A program made the position numbers and the translations under genes. A stretch of DNA of 64,000 nt from Azorinus chamasolen (Eukaryota; Mollusca; Bivalvia; Cardiida; Solecurtidae): NCBI GenBank assembly GCA_963576725.1, contig OY755243.1, positions 76,716,106-76,780,105 on the forward strand, given 5' to 3'. Every line of letters begins with the position of its first letter. Position 1 is the first letter of the stretch. Positions 30,828 through 41,405 of the stretch are shown here, piece after piece. The notes below the pieces were generated by a model. That model searched no databases, was not told where the DNA came from, and saw nothing but the letters and a program-made list of their open reading frames with translations.

Positions 30828-31035
30828 TTAACCCATTCCCTCATTGTGTCACCTTTTGACGCCTCTGCAAAAGTCACATTTTGAAACCATTCTGATCAAT
30901 AGAGGATTTGCTCCATGGGATCAAAGGCTCCATTTATCACAATGGTTTCAAAACTATGGAATAATAAAGATTTTCCTTTTCTGTAGTAAACTTAATGCTC
31001 CTTTTTAGTAGGTTTATTCAAATAGGTTACTCATT
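30828..31035 (+). mobile_element. Family II hairpin MITE, right end eroded
   Basis: TTAACCCATTCCCTCATTGT, decayed palindrome (GATTTGCTCCATGGGATCAA), then GCTCCTTTTTAGTAGG and TTACTCATTAAAC. Confidence 0.65.
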
Positions 31036-31077
31036 AAACGGTACAACCTGTACCGAAATACTGAATACAACGTTTAA

Positions 31078-31301
31078 TTAATTCCCGCATATTGAATGCT
31101 TTTGACGCCTCTGTAAAAATCACCTATTGAAACCATTGTGATAAATAGAGCATTTGCTCCATAGGAGCAAATGCTTTACTTATCACAACGGTTTCAAAAC
31201 TACACAATTCTATAATGTTCCTTTCCCTCAGTAAATGCTCCTTTTTGGTAGATTTATTCAAAGAGGTTGGGTCTAAACTAGACTATGAGGGCATGAGTTA
31301 A
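31078..31301 (+). mobile_element. Family II hairpin MITE, complete
   Basis: TTAATTCCCGCATATTGAAT to GACTATGAGGGCATGAGTTA-A. Core TTTGCTCCATAGGAGCAAA. It lies only about 40 bp after the previous family II copy in the same orientation. Confidence 0.78.
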
Positions 31302-31739
31302 ACGTGTAAAACTATACCTACATTTAATATCGAAATGAAAATGTTCTTAGTGAAACAGAAACATTGTAAATTTAAGTCAGGAAGTTCAACCATAGATAAA
31401 AACAAATGAAACGAGAAGTTGATCAATATTATTATTTCGTTCTGATATAGAATCTACCATATAAAGTTTGGAAAAAAATATAACATTTCCAACCTGATAA
31501 ATATTTCACATTCTGTCTGTTAATGCTACAGACACAAGTATCATCGGAAAGTAATTCGTTTCGACACTCTGTACCTCTCCTATGCAACAGTTATGTAAAT
31601 ATTTATCCTTGAAGCTTTATGAGGTAATAATATTTGTCTGGGGTTTGTAAATGCATCCTTTCACATATGCTTTAGCCCTAAGCCTATTGTAAACATAATG
31701 TCTGCTTACACACCGACCAGGTATAGTTTTAACGTACGT
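31302..31739. other. No gene or clear repeat seen
   Basis: AT-rich, nothing named. Confidence 0.35.
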
Positions 31740-31890
31740 CCAATTCGTTCAAAGTATTAACAACACTATTGGCCGAATAGCAAACAGCTTGAATACTGAT
31801 GAGACGCCGAGTTACTCGGCGTCTCATCAGGATTCAAGCTATTTGAAACTGTCAGCCAGGGTCGCGCTTAGCAGGCAGAGGGTAAAATAG
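31740..31890. mobile_element. Family III hairpin element
   Basis: Palindrome at about 31782-31846 around GCCGAGTTACTCGGC, with AAACAGCTTGAATACTGATG and its complement. Right end GCAGGCAGAGGGTAAAAT resembles the family terminus without TTAA. Confidence 0.72.
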
Positions 31891-32674
31891 ATCACACAAC
31901 AATATAATATGTAAGCACATTGGGGAGGTTTTCTAGAGATATAACAAAATATCAATTTGCATACGTAAACACCATCTATCTACATAGTCTAAGACAGTGT
32001 CAAGACGTTCTTCGTACTTGCATGTTTAGGTAATACACAGCTCTCGGTTATTTTATTATAAAGCGTTATATTTCGTGTTTATGTTGTGAAGAAAAGAAAG
32101 TTTGTTATTTATATTTTTACATACGTTTTAGCTGTTAGTGGTTAAGGTATAATCCACAGGGGATATTCAGATACTGAATTGCCCTATTTAAGTTTCCTGG
32201 CTGTTTAAAATGCTCTGTGTAAAACTCTGATTTATTGTTGGGATTTATACATATCCAGTCAAATTTCCGAAGATACAACAACCTTTGCTAAGTAAGATGG
32301 ACATTGGTACAATTTTAAATGTATATATCCCCATGGCTCCATTAAATAATATCAAAACCCATTTCCCTATATCGAGTTTCATCAATCCGTATACAATTAT
32401 CTAACCCCTTCTATACTGAATTTTCGAAGTGATATATTCCATCAGAATTTAAAGGTAGATTTCATTCAATATGATAGGGAAAATTTGTGAGAGACTTTTG
32501 AGTGTCAAACGGTGCAGACCCTGATTATAGGGTTCCTCTAGTATAGTGTATAAAATGCAGATCGAACGTATAATCTTATATTAATATAACATTAAACCCT
32601 TATCATTCTGTGAAAAATAAATGTCGGCTCAATGTTTGATCAGATACAATTTACGTCCAATCCGGACTAATCTG
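31891..32674. other. No gene; traces of degenerate hairpin elements only
   Basis: GCAGACCCTGATTATAGGG near 32514 is a half stem of the family I type. Otherwise AT-rich. Confidence 0.35.
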
Positions 32675-32679
32675 TCTTG

Positions 32680-33172
32680 GAGATAGGCGGCAGCTTAATG
32701 CAATGCGAAAGTCGTGCAGAAATCCCCTCTAGGAGCTTTCTACATGCCCTTCACACTGCACCGGCCGCGTGGCTCAGTGGTAGAGCGTCCGCCTGCGGTA
32801 CGGAAGGTCGTGGGTTCGATCCCCGGCCGCGACAGACCAAAAGTCGTTAAAAGTTGGTACTAGTAGCTCCCTTGTCTACGCTCGACAATAAAGGTGTAGT
32901 TCTAGGACTGGTCGGCCCGGTGTCAGAATAATGTGACTGGGTGGGGTGCCCTTGCCATGTACCTGCGGCAGGAGTATTCCAGTGAGGCAGCACTATAACT
33001 TGTCTCATGCGGGTGCCGTCTGCAAATAACTGAAAATAACTGAAATACTGTTGGTCGGACGTAAAACCCAACTCACTCACTCACTTCACACTGCATTAGG
33101 CAGTCACCTGCCTAAAAGTATCTTAAATTCTTTTCTAATAGAATTTCGGTTTGGAGCGGTTTTTATGGCTTT
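32680..33172 (+). mobile_element. Family V pogo-like MITE interrupted by a SINE
   Basis: Left: GGCGGCAGCTTAATGCAATG and TCCCCTCTAGGAGCTTTCTA. Right of the SINE: TTAGGCAGTCACCTGCCTAA and ATTTCGGTTTGGAGCGGTTT. Removing 32761-33083 plus one target copy restores the family V hairpin. Outer TA ends are eroded. Confidence 0.78.
32761..33083 (+). mobile_element. tRNA-derived SINE with target-site duplication
   Basis: 323 bp. The head has an A box TGGCTCAGTGG (32770-32780) and a B box GGTTCGATCCC (32813-32823), the RNA polymerase III promoter of tRNA genes. An unrelated body follows, and a tail of ACTC repeats (33071-33084). The element is flanked by a perfect 12-base direct repeat, CTTCACACTGCA, at 32749-32760 and 33084-33095. 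The acceptor stem does not pair, so it is not a functional tRNA. A 77-codon frame on the opposite strand is incidental. Bivalve SINEs with tRNA heads and central conserved domains are known; I cannot name this family. Confidence 0.88.
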
Positions 33173-33428
33173 CGGAGCCATATAGCAGACGGTCTCTTTA
33201 CGGCACAGAGTTCACTTGTCTAGTGAACATGCGTAAGACAAAATAGTTTTCTTCAATTCTGCACTAGTTTGGTTGTAAAATGTTCATGTATTTGTTTACT
33301 CTTCATGTATATAATAATAATTCGCTGTGTAAGATAATTACTACTAATCTACACAAAGATAAACTTTTTAAAAGTCTTGAATTTTAATAAACTCCAAGTA
33401 CGTCGATGCTCCAGAGTGGGCCCTGTAC
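33173..33428. other. No gene seen
   Basis: Contains a small hairpin GTTCACTTGTCTAGTGAAC at about 33209-33227. Confidence 0.35.
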
Positions 33429-34015
33429 TTTAATCGGAAGAAGAAGAAGAAGACGCGAACGAATATTTTTACCGTAGTTTTCGCAACACCTTGGCGTTCT
33501 AAAGCAGAAGGAATATAGCCGAGGTTTCCGATTGCATTTTTATACACATTCGTAACTGATTAGCATATAGACCTACATCTTCAGTCAATCAAACTGCCTT
33601 TTGCGTCGTATTCGGTCATTTCCGTTTGACCCGTACTCAAATTAGAAATAGGAAGTTTCATAAAGGACAAGGTCAAAGAAATCTAAAATAATCAACCAAT
33701 GAAATTCGGAATTCCCATATACACATGTATCACGCATCGAACAGCGTGTTTTGACTATGGCACCCAACCTCAACACAAGTCTAAGTTTACAAGAAGTGAA
33801 ACCGTAAAAACACGGGGTTCTATCGGCTTATCAAAGTAAGTATTATCCATAGAAGGTTTTCAACACATATTCAGTCAAATTATGTTCCAGTGTCAATAAC
33901 AACTGTGAAAATAGAGCCTCTTCTATGTATCGTGTAACCGCCGAGTCGCTGACACTGTCGTTTGCTCAAGACGTTTGTGCCGTGTAAAAGTGAGAGTAGG
34001 TAGCAATTTGTTGAA
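33429..34015 (+). promoter_or_regulatory. Possible promoter/5' leader region (weak)
   Basis: One of the few stretches without recognisable hairpin elements. It has a GAA microsatellite (33436-33453), a CCAAT word near 33696, and a donor-like AAA/GTAAGT at about 33831-33839. It leads to the ATG at 34016. This is inference from position and isolated motifs only. Confidence 0.2.
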
Positions 34016-34123
34016 ATGTCTTTCCCAGATTACAGCTCTACTTCAGACTGTAGTTCTGAATTTGAGTTTCATCAGGTTCCAAACAACTACCGTAATTGTA
34101 TGTACATGTTTGGATCTACTTAG
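34016..34123 (+). CDS. Candidate first coding exon, unknown protein
   Basis: ATG at 34016 (purine at -3) opens MSFPDYSSTSDCSSEFEFHQ and then VPNNYRN. A splice-donor-like GTATGT follows at about 34099; unspliced, the frame stops at about 34123 after 35 codons. A Ser/Asp/Glu-rich start of this type is common in nuclear or cytoplasmic proteins, and the surrounding DNA is free of MITEs. I see no second exon and recognise no family. It could be a chance frame. A competing reading is that TTTCCCAG at 34020-34027 is a splice acceptor. Confidence 0.2.
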   Translation: MSFPDYSSTSDCSSEFEFHQVPNNYRNCMYMFGST

Positions 34124-34308
34124 TAATTAAAAATAAAAACAGTTTACCTTCAATTTGTAAGCAGACTACAAAATAAACGAGTGCTGAACATGGAAAAATA
34201 AATGTTATGTGTAAGAATTAGTTGAACAAAAAATGTATGATTATAGGTAGCCTTTGTATAACTTTGATGTTGTGCTTCAGTTTTTGCATCAGCTTTGGAC
34301 ATGAAAGC

Positions 34309-34462
34309 ATTAATTGACCCTTTACTTCATGAATATTCATGTTAGAAATAATGACATCATGAATATAATAAAGATATTCTTTTGGCCATAGTAGAAACTA
34401 GAAGCATGTCTATATATAAACAGCAGATCATGAGATGGCTCCTTTTTCAGTCTGTCATATTT
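34309..34462 (-). repeat. Family I element truncated by a Helentron-like fragment
   Basis: TTGACCCTTTACTTCATGAA, ATTCATGTTAGAAATAATG and a remnant GAGATGGCTCC, then cut at about 34462. Confidence 0.55.
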
Positions 34463-34600
34463 TTATGCCCCCAATCAATGGGGGGACTGATTTTGTTGGT
34501 TTGTTATTAAAATCAAGGTCATATAACAGTTAAATGTCACACTACGGGTCAAATTTATATTGGTCACAATCAGGGGCATAGTGTTTCACAAAAATGTGTT
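34463..34600 (+). mobile_element. 5' end fragment of a Helentron-like element
   Basis: TTATGCCCCCAATCAATGGG with the local hairpin to GGGGGG, then GTTGGTTTGTTATTAAAATC; no core array or CTAG end. Confidence 0.5.
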
Positions 34601-34714
34601 GTTATTAATACTTTTATGAATTCCAAGACGTTATTGTTATTAACGTGTACAGCAATTTCTCTCCTTACACTTAACATCCATATCAAACCCGAAAGCCATT
34701 ATGGCCATTCAGGC

Positions 34715-34860
34715 CCTTGATATTGTACTTCCGAGTCGATCATGTTTTTGAGAAACTATTGACCAAGTGTCACGTGTTACTCGGCATCTCATCTGGGTTT
34801 GAGCTGTTTGCACATGTGACTAAAGTCGGGGATAGCGGACCCAGGGTTAATTTTGACAAC
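34715..34860. repeat. Family III remnant
   Basis: TTGAGAAACTATTGACCAAG and TTACTCGGCATCTCATCTGG then GAGCTGTTTGC; left arm missing. Ends GGACCCAGGGTTAA. Confidence 0.5.
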
Positions 34861-35129
34861 CAAATGCATCATTGTTTGTGCTGTGTGAACCATGTTTTTG
34901 AAACTCGAAATTACAAGCAAATGAGTTGTCAGGTTTTTTAATGGTATAATGCTACAGCGAATCCTATGGGATCACAGAAAAAATCGTGGAGCGCATTTTA
35001 ACCAGGCTTCAGAATGTATAATGAAGATTCCAATTTGGTTTCGTTTGGACGGAAACCAATTGGGTTATACGACAATGCTTCTTGTAACAATCTTGTATAA
35101 CAGACATATTTGAACTACAGTTTGTTTTA

Positions 35130-35215
35130 TCCATTTAACCATTTACTCCATGAATATTCTCTTATAGGTGTCGCTGTCTGATCTTGGTATACTCTGTTTG
35201 CAAAACTTGGTTAGA
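35130..35215 (-). repeat. Deleted family I element
   Basis: Same internal-deletion form as 13440-13530 (TTTAACCATTTACTCCATGA joined to GCTGTCTGATCTTGG). Confidence 0.6.
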
Positions 35216-35216
35216 A

Positions 35217-35313
35217 AAATAGTAAAACCCCTCTATACCTGAATTCTAGTAGAGAATAATTTAGATACTTTTAGGCAAGTGACTGCTTAAAGCAGGATGA
35301 AAGTCATGCTCAC
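35217..35313 (+). repeat. Family V pogo-like MITE, left half only
   Basis: AATAGTAAAACCCCTCTATA, GGCAAGTGACTGCTTAAAGC and GATGAAAGTCATGC, then unrelated sequence. Confidence 0.6.
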
Positions 35314-36339
35314 CGGGATCAACAATCGTTGAAAACCCGTTTTTGAAACGAAATGCAAGGTCAATAAAGTTTGAATTGTGCAGTATACGACATTCCTACC
35401 GGTGGGAATTTGCTGAATGTGGGAACTAAGTGTTCTGGCATTTACGAACACGTAGACATACACGTATAATTCCCAGAGGAGCCATCTGATCAGGTTCTGC
35501 ACTGTTAGCCATTGACAATCCTCTAGTAAGCTATTGCATTCCATGCGGTCGTGAATAGAATCTACTGTTTACTTCGAATGGCCATTCCACTTTGAAAATT
35601 CAGCATTCAAAGGTTGAAACAAGTTTAATGATCATGGCTGACATACAGATATGATGGTTATGATATTAGTAACTACCGGGCATAGTATGAGACAATCAAC
35701 CTCTTTGCTTGTATACAAGTGATGACTGTTCGTCTGTAATTGATCGCCGCATGAGCGGCGATCACTAATGGAATGTTCAAAAGTATTTACCCATGTAGGA
35801 GAGGTAGCGACAAGTTTTACAAAGTCTATTCTGCGTATATTGGTGAGAAGAACCAAATGAATTGGCACATGAGGGCGTGGCAGAGAATAGTTTCTATCTG
35901 CATTATTGATGTAGTGAAATATGTGATGTAAAAACCTTCATACGATGTTTAAAAAGAAATTTATTAAACAAATGTACAATAATAACAATAAGTATGACAC
36001 TTTTTTCGTCGAAGTATCGACATTAAATGCCAAAAACAGTTTTGTAAACATAAATGAAGCCGGGTCAAAGTCGCAGAATTGAAGCCGGGTCAAAACTGTA
36101 GTCGTGCACCTGTTTGCGGTGCTCTCGTTCTAAATTATGCCCTTCAGAGATTTTGACATATTACAGTTTTGTTTAATGACCATTGTTTGTTGTCCAAAAA
36201 TGTCGACAAAAGTAATACATACATCAGTATATTTATACACGTGATATACACATGTTAAGTCATGAATAGATCCAAACTCTTTGCTAGTGCCTTTATATGT
36301 GAAAGCGATAAATACATCTTCAAATTCCCTTGAAGTATG
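35314..36339. other. No gene; minor hairpins
   Basis: A family I core remnant (AGAGGAGCCATCTGATCAGG) lies near 35474. A GC-rich hairpin GATCGCCGC-ATGA-GCGGCGATC lies at about 35741-35762. A short imperfect duplication GAAGCCGGGTCAAA occurs at about 36056 and 36082. Confidence 0.4.
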
Positions 36340-36427
36340 TCTGGCCTGATAGCGTAGTGGTTACCACGGTCGCCTATCGTGCAGTCAGCTCTGGTTCGAT
36401 TCTCACCACTGACGAAACTTTTTTTTC
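36340..36427 (+). mobile_element. tRNA-like SINE head or tRNA pseudogene
   Basis: A perfect A box TAGCGTAGTGG (36350-36360), a near-consensus B box GGTTCGATTCT (36393-36403) and a T run at about 36419-36426 that would stop RNA polymerase III. The predicted acceptor and T stems pair poorly, so I do not call a working tRNA. No clear target duplication found. Confidence 0.6.
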
Positions 36428-36996
36428 TCTCTTTTTCCTTTCTATTTTTTTTAATGACGGTTTGGGTTTTTACTGGGATAGTTAATGATAATTATCCATA
36501 TTAGGGTTTTTTTCTTTCAACTGATACGTTATTTTTGGTAAAACAAATTTGTAGAAAAATTAAAAATAGTTCCTGTTGTAAGAAGAAATTCCTACACCTA
36601 CTATACAAATAAACCTCTACTGTACATATAAACTTAGGTTTATTATGCTACCCCTTTATATTACGTCACTAGCGGCTGTAGTGACGGGATAAAATATTTA
36701 TCCTCTTACGTTTTGGTATCGTCAATATGCCTCTGAACCAATCAATGACCGCCCTAGATATTTGTGTCAAGTTTCATGTGATACTTCCAACAATGCATAT
36801 GTCATAATAGTTTTACCAGGTATTAACTTGTTACAGTTTGCAACAGAGTTCTTTATCAGCATGCCATAGTATATTTTCTTGTTTACATAGTTATTTGTTT
36901 CATAATAAATGACTATATTTTTAATTTATAGCCTTGTCTCTTTATTATCACCTTTTTAGAGAAGGGGAGTAGGATATTCATTTATCCTCATTTTTT
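36428..36996. other. No gene or clear repeat seen
   Basis: Contains ACGTCACTAGCGGCTGTAGT, a partly palindromic word; otherwise AT-rich. Confidence 0.35.
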
Positions 36997-37690
36997 TAGC
37001 TCACCAGAGCACGACGTGCTCATGCTGAGCTTTTAGGATCGTTGGATGTCCCTCGTCTGTTGTCCGTTGAGATACCACATTTTGCACTTGATCTCTAAGT
37101 AAATTGGTTTGTGTTTTGCCCTGCATGAAATTTTGGTCATGGTTTGTGTTTTGCCCTGCATGAAATTTTGGTCAATCTCGAATATGGGTCACCTGGGTAC
37201 AAAACCAAGGTCACTAGGTCAAATCTTATAAAATCTTGTTAATGCTCTAGAAGTTACAAATCTTATTGGATCTTACTGAAATTTTATCAGAATGTGTCTC
37301 CATGAAATCTACGCCAAGTTCGAATATTGGTCATGTCGGGTCAAAAACTAGGTCACTAAGTCAAATCTTACAAAATCCTAAACACTCTGGAGGCCACATT
37401 TTGCACTTGATCTTTAAGTAAATTGGTTTGTGTATTGACCCTGATGAAATCTAGGTCAAGTTCGAATATGAATCGCCTGCAATCATAAACTAGGCCACTA
37501 GGTCAAATCATAGAAAAATCTTGTTCACACTCAAGTGGCTACAAATGTTATCAGATCTTACTGAAATTTTATTAGAATGTTTGTCCACATGCAATCTTGG
37601 TCAAGTTCAAATATGGATCATGTCGGGTTCAAAACTAGGTCACTACGTCATTACACTCTTGAGGCTACATATCTCGTTAAGTTTTTAATG
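36997..37690 (+). mobile_element. Helentron-like element, 3' end lost
   Basis: 5' end TTAGCTCACCAGAGCACGAC with a hairpin (GAGCACGACGTGCTC), followed by degenerate units with GGTCACTAGGTCAAATCTTA, ATCTTACTGAAATTTTATC and TTTTGCACTTGATCTTTAAG. AGCTCACC-headed repeats of this type are frequent in bivalve DNA (recollection). No inverted 3' word or CTAG was found. Confidence 0.6.
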
Positions 37691-37806
37691 AAATGTTGTA
37701 TTTCAATGTCTTAACAAAACAGTTCCTTATTAAAAACCTTCCTTGTACACAAATTTCGCGGCGATCCAATGCCTTGCATCAGTATTCGTCTTGTATTAAT
37801 CTTGGA

Positions 37807-38020
37807 ACGCTGAATGGCCCATTAGTGTTTAACTATGGACCCCGTCTAGTATGTAAAGGTACGCTGAATGACCAATCAGTGTTTAACTATGGATCCAGTC
37901 TAGCATGTAAAGGTACACTGAATGACCAATCAGTGTTTAACTATGAACCCCGTCTAGTATGTAAAGGTACGCTGAATGACCCATCTATGAAGCCCACCGA
38001 GTATGTAAAGGTTATATTTT
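37807..38020 (+). repeat. 54-bp minisatellite, about 3.5-4 units
   Basis: Units start ACGCTGAATG at 37807, 37861, 37915 and 37969 (period exactly 54) and contain AGTGTTTAACTATGGA and GTATGTAAAGGT. Because 54 is a multiple of three, a 118-codon frame runs through it. That frame is a by-product, not evidence of a gene. Confidence 0.88.
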
Positions 38021-38365
38021 GCGACAGGATTTTGAATGACAAGCAATGAAGGTCAAGATCTGAGGACTTCTGCTGTAAGACGCCTTTGATCTGAGTCTAC
38101 ATTGTTTACAAATGACAATATTTTGGCTTTTCATATTATTTTCATGTATGCATATATGCCACTGATAACTGGTATTCGCCTTGATATGATTAACTCTTTG
38201 AATGCTGAATGGCCCGTCAATGTTTAACGATAGAGTCCACCAAGTGTGTAAATGTCATTACGTGCAAAAGGCGTTTGGATGACAAACATTGCAGATCCTG
38301 CTTAGAGGACTCCTCTGGAAGTCATCTGATCTGGTTCTACACTGTTTGCAAATGACAATACACTA
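38020..38365. repeat. Degenerate hairpin elements with GAATGCTGAAT ends
   Basis: TTAACTCTTTGAATGCTGAA at about 38190, GCAGATCCTGCTTAGAGGAC and TCATCTGATCTGGTTCTACA belong to a diverged relative of family I, also seen at 23455 and 24345. The 54-bp minisatellite above appears to be an expansion of the left part of this element. Confidence 0.5.
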
Positions 38366-38569
38366 GTAACTCGCATTCAAATGTTTAAATTATGAAGAAC
38401 AATACTTTTGAATGCATCAGTACTGGTATTACAAGGAGGACATAATCGTTATTGTTAACATTTGCGATGCTGCTTCAAGAATAAAAGGGACGTGTTCAAA
38501 TTCTAAATTCCTGATGGGATCACTAGATAGTTTAATCCATTCACTGTCATTAAGATGGATCTGTGATAT

Positions 38570-38660
38570 CATATGCACACAGTGTGGACCCAGGTGAAAC
38601 GCCAGATAACTCGGCTTCTTATCAAGATCCAAACTGTTTGACACTCTGTTTAACTTTTTG
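38570..38660. repeat. Family III remnant
   Basis: ACAGTGTGGACCCAGGTGAA, ACGCCAGATAACTCGGC and GATCCAAACTGTTTGACACT. Confidence 0.5.
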
Positions 38661-39194
38661 TAAATATATTGGAGTGTCCAGCTGGCAACAATTCTGGCAC
38701 TGAAATGGATAATGCCTTGGCCGCCCATGCATATAATGACCGTGCGTTTAATAATGATAGAAAGGTGATTGGCACAAAGCCTGGCAAATTAATATTGCTC
38801 AGTTCACCAATCTTAACCATTTGCAAACTTCCGTGCTTGTTGAGCATGCAATAATGCATAGGAACACGTGTATGCAACCACACAAACAACCCCTGGTGAT
38901 AGCAAAGTGTCTCGTTAGTCAGTATTTGTTTTTAGGTTTGCTGCTTATATTTCCCTTTGCGTGTTCAATATCCTTCTTCTATTAACTCAAAGCAATGCCA
39001 TTTCGGTCATTATGAGGGCACCAACCTCATTTGGTTCCCATATCTGCAGTGATGGAATCGCTATGACTAATGCTGATGCATTTCAATTACGCAAGACAAT
39101 TTTGAAATTTGATTTCGATATCGAAGGTAGCTGTGTGCAAAATTGTCGTTTAATCATTTGGTCTAATATAATTTGATTGGAATATGTGACGGTA
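38661..39194. other. No gene or clear repeat seen
   Basis: Short frames on both strands; nothing recognised. Confidence 0.35.
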
Positions 39195-39440
39195 ATTTAA
39201 TAGCTTAATAGGTTTTTGTGATACAAAAAGTACAAAAATGAGTCACGCAGGAAACACGACATACAGAACAAACAGTCGCCCGAACAGCAACACAAGGAAA
39301 CAGCAAACGTACATAACTATAAAAACAACAAAAGACGCACAAAGACAAAACAAACACACAATAGGGGGAAGATGGAAGCACCGCCTTGGAACGGTCAGTG
39401 ACAAAAGTCACTGGGGGGGGGGTTAAACCGGTTTATGGGC
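39195..39440. repeat. A-rich interspersed repeat fragment
   Basis: GGAAACACGACATACAGAAC, CAGTCGCCCGAACAGCAAC and TGGAAGCACCGCCTTGGAAC, then a G run. Related to 30390-30470. Probably part of a larger retroelement; class not determined. Confidence 0.45.
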
Positions 39441-39679
39441 GCCCAACCTCACACTTATTCCATCCCCACCCTAAAAGTCAAACAGTGTAAATAAACGTAT
39501 CCCCTCTCCGACTAATCTACAACAACCGCGACGGCAAATACAGTGGTAAAGTGCATGTATAACGAAAACATTTAAGTGAACAAACTGTATCCACCTATCG
39601 CTAGTGTACTCAATGATTGAGCTGCAAACAGAGTAACTGTAGAAAAGTAACAAAGGGTACGACAAAAACGAAATAGTGC

Positions 39680-39960
39680 AGAAGTTTGTAGGTTGGATAT
39701 TTGTAAATTTGATTATAATTGTAGTAAGTTTGTAGGTTGGATATTTGTAAATTTGATTATAATTGTAGTAAGTTTGTAGTTTTGATTATGAATTTTGTAG
39801 TTTTTATTATGTGGTAGTAAGTTTGTTGTTTTGATTATGAATTTTGTATTTCTTATTATGTGGTAGTAAGTTTGTAATTTTCGTTAATAATTGTGTAGTT
39901 TGTATTTTGTTATAGAAAGTAATTTTGATTATGTAAATAGTGGTCGTAAGTTTATATGTT
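39680..39960 (+). repeat. AT-rich tandem repeat, period 44 to about 49
   Basis: AAGTTTGTAGGTTGGATATT recurs at 39682 and 39726 (period 44). Degenerate AAGTTTGT units follow at about 39770, 39819 and 39868. Confidence 0.8.
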
Positions 39961-40439
39961 CGGTCAGTATCTGTATTGGATTGTTTTAATGATGTTCTTC
40001 TTAATTGAATTAGGTGGTACAAATAACCACCAACTCTTATTCCTTTTCAGATTCCAACGGCGAATTACTTTTGTCACATAACTTTGCTTATAACCATCAC
40101 GTATTTATTTATATCTAACATATGTAGTATAAGATTAACGTCACACGATGAACGTCACAGATTAGCGTCATACGATTCCCATTCATGGAAAAATCAAAAC
40201 AAACATGTACATTTACATCAAAAGCGTTGCAGTTATGTTGTAAAAAGAAACTGACATTTGTTTTCATTTCAGAAAAACTTTTCTTAAACTCATCCAGAAA
40301 AATGGTTATTAAGCTCGCCATAGGCTCGCTTAGCACCTTTGTTTTCTGGACTTGTTTAAGACAAAATTTATCTCAAATAAAAACTCGTGACAGATCCTAT
40401 ATTTATCACATAACCTCCCTTGTATTCGACGAGTGAATA

Positions 40440-40640
40440 TAGCCATCATGAAAGTCATGCAGAAACCTCTCAGAAGAACTTTCTACGTGATTTTCTCCCC
40501 GCATTAACCCTTTCCATCATATAAACCCTTCACAGGCCTTGTAAACAGAGTAGATCTTGCTCAGTGTTTATTTATGAAATTATATAGATCTGAACCTACA
40601 TATTTTGTCTAAGCCTATTGTAAGTTATTTTAACAGCAAC
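40440..40640 (+). repeat. Family V fragment next to a decayed family I element
   Basis: GAAAGTCATGCAGAAACCTC and AACTTTCTACGTGATTTTC are a family V hairpin remnant. TTAACCCTTTCCATCATATA at 40505 with GTAAACAGAGTAGATCTTGC starts a family I copy lacking most of its hairpin. Confidence 0.5.
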
Positions 40641-40892
40641 GTCATAGTAGTGAATAGATTCCTTTGTTCATGACAAAATATCGTTTCACAACAAATAATC
40701 TGTAAATACATGTTATAGTCCCTTTGAGCTCTCTGTCCTGCATCAGTACATGTATATAAGTATTTCCTGTGATATGTTGCGTACCGAAATAGTCTTTGAA
40801 TAATTTTAGTTTGGCATATATACAAATTTGAAATACTCTTTATAGATCTGGTTTCACCAAAAACCTACAACTGTATGAAGATGGTAATTTTA

Positions 40893-41108
40893 ACGCTTTA
40901 CCTAATAGAATGTTCACGGCTTTGCAACCAGAGTACTCCCAGGTCAGATCAAGGTCGTCTCTGTTTGCTTATGAAGTAATGTAAATCTGATGACACAGTT
41001 TCTGCTGTGGCCAAAATATAGTGTTCATATATCATTATTAAAATGCAGCTAATAGATATGCATAATTTCCTTATTAATCAGACGAATGTTCATCAGGCAC
41101 TGGGTTAA
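40893..41108 (+). repeat. Family I hairpin element, degenerate
   Basis: GCTTTACCTAATAGAATG, GCAACCAGAGTACTCCCAGG, GTCGTCTCTGTTTGC, and the right end CATCAGGCACTGGGTTAA. Confidence 0.55.
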
Positions 41109-41204
41109 AGTGCTGTGTAAGAATAACACAATTTCTTTCAAGTTTATTATAGCCTGCTGAATCTTTAGAGATGTCTGAGGGACGAACGCGTCAGTAGGAG
41201 GAGT

Positions 41205-41405
41205 TAAACCCTTTATCTGCTGACTAATTAAAAATTTGCTCCTCCCTTTCTGAATATTAATTAAACAAAACGTGTATCAGAATTTATTACTGAAGAATAT
41301 GATTTCGTGACAATCGGTGAAACCCCTGATGGTGGCGCCCTTTGATCTGGGTCTACTCTGTTGGCATAGGTGTTATATACACGGTTTCCGTATATTTTCA
41401 GTGGA
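41205..41405. repeat. Degenerate hairpin element related to 47190-47400
   Basis: TTAAACCCTTTATCTGCTGA, TGAATATTAATTAAACAAAA, TTTGATCTGGGTCTACTCTG and ATACACGGTTTCC. The same order of words is found at 47190-47400. Confidence 0.5.

Noticed and set aside
32763..32835. tRNA gene
   Set aside because: A and B boxes are present but acceptor pairing fails, and the sequence continues into a SINE body with a tail and target duplication.
36343..36415. tRNA gene
   Set aside because: Good A box and T run, but acceptor and T stems do not pair; more likely SINE-derived or a pseudogene.
37693..38049. 118-codon frame with an 18-residue repeated motif, looking like a repeat protein
   Set aside because: The 54-bp minisatellite has a period divisible by three, so repeated residues are automatic; no start, signal or domain supports a gene.
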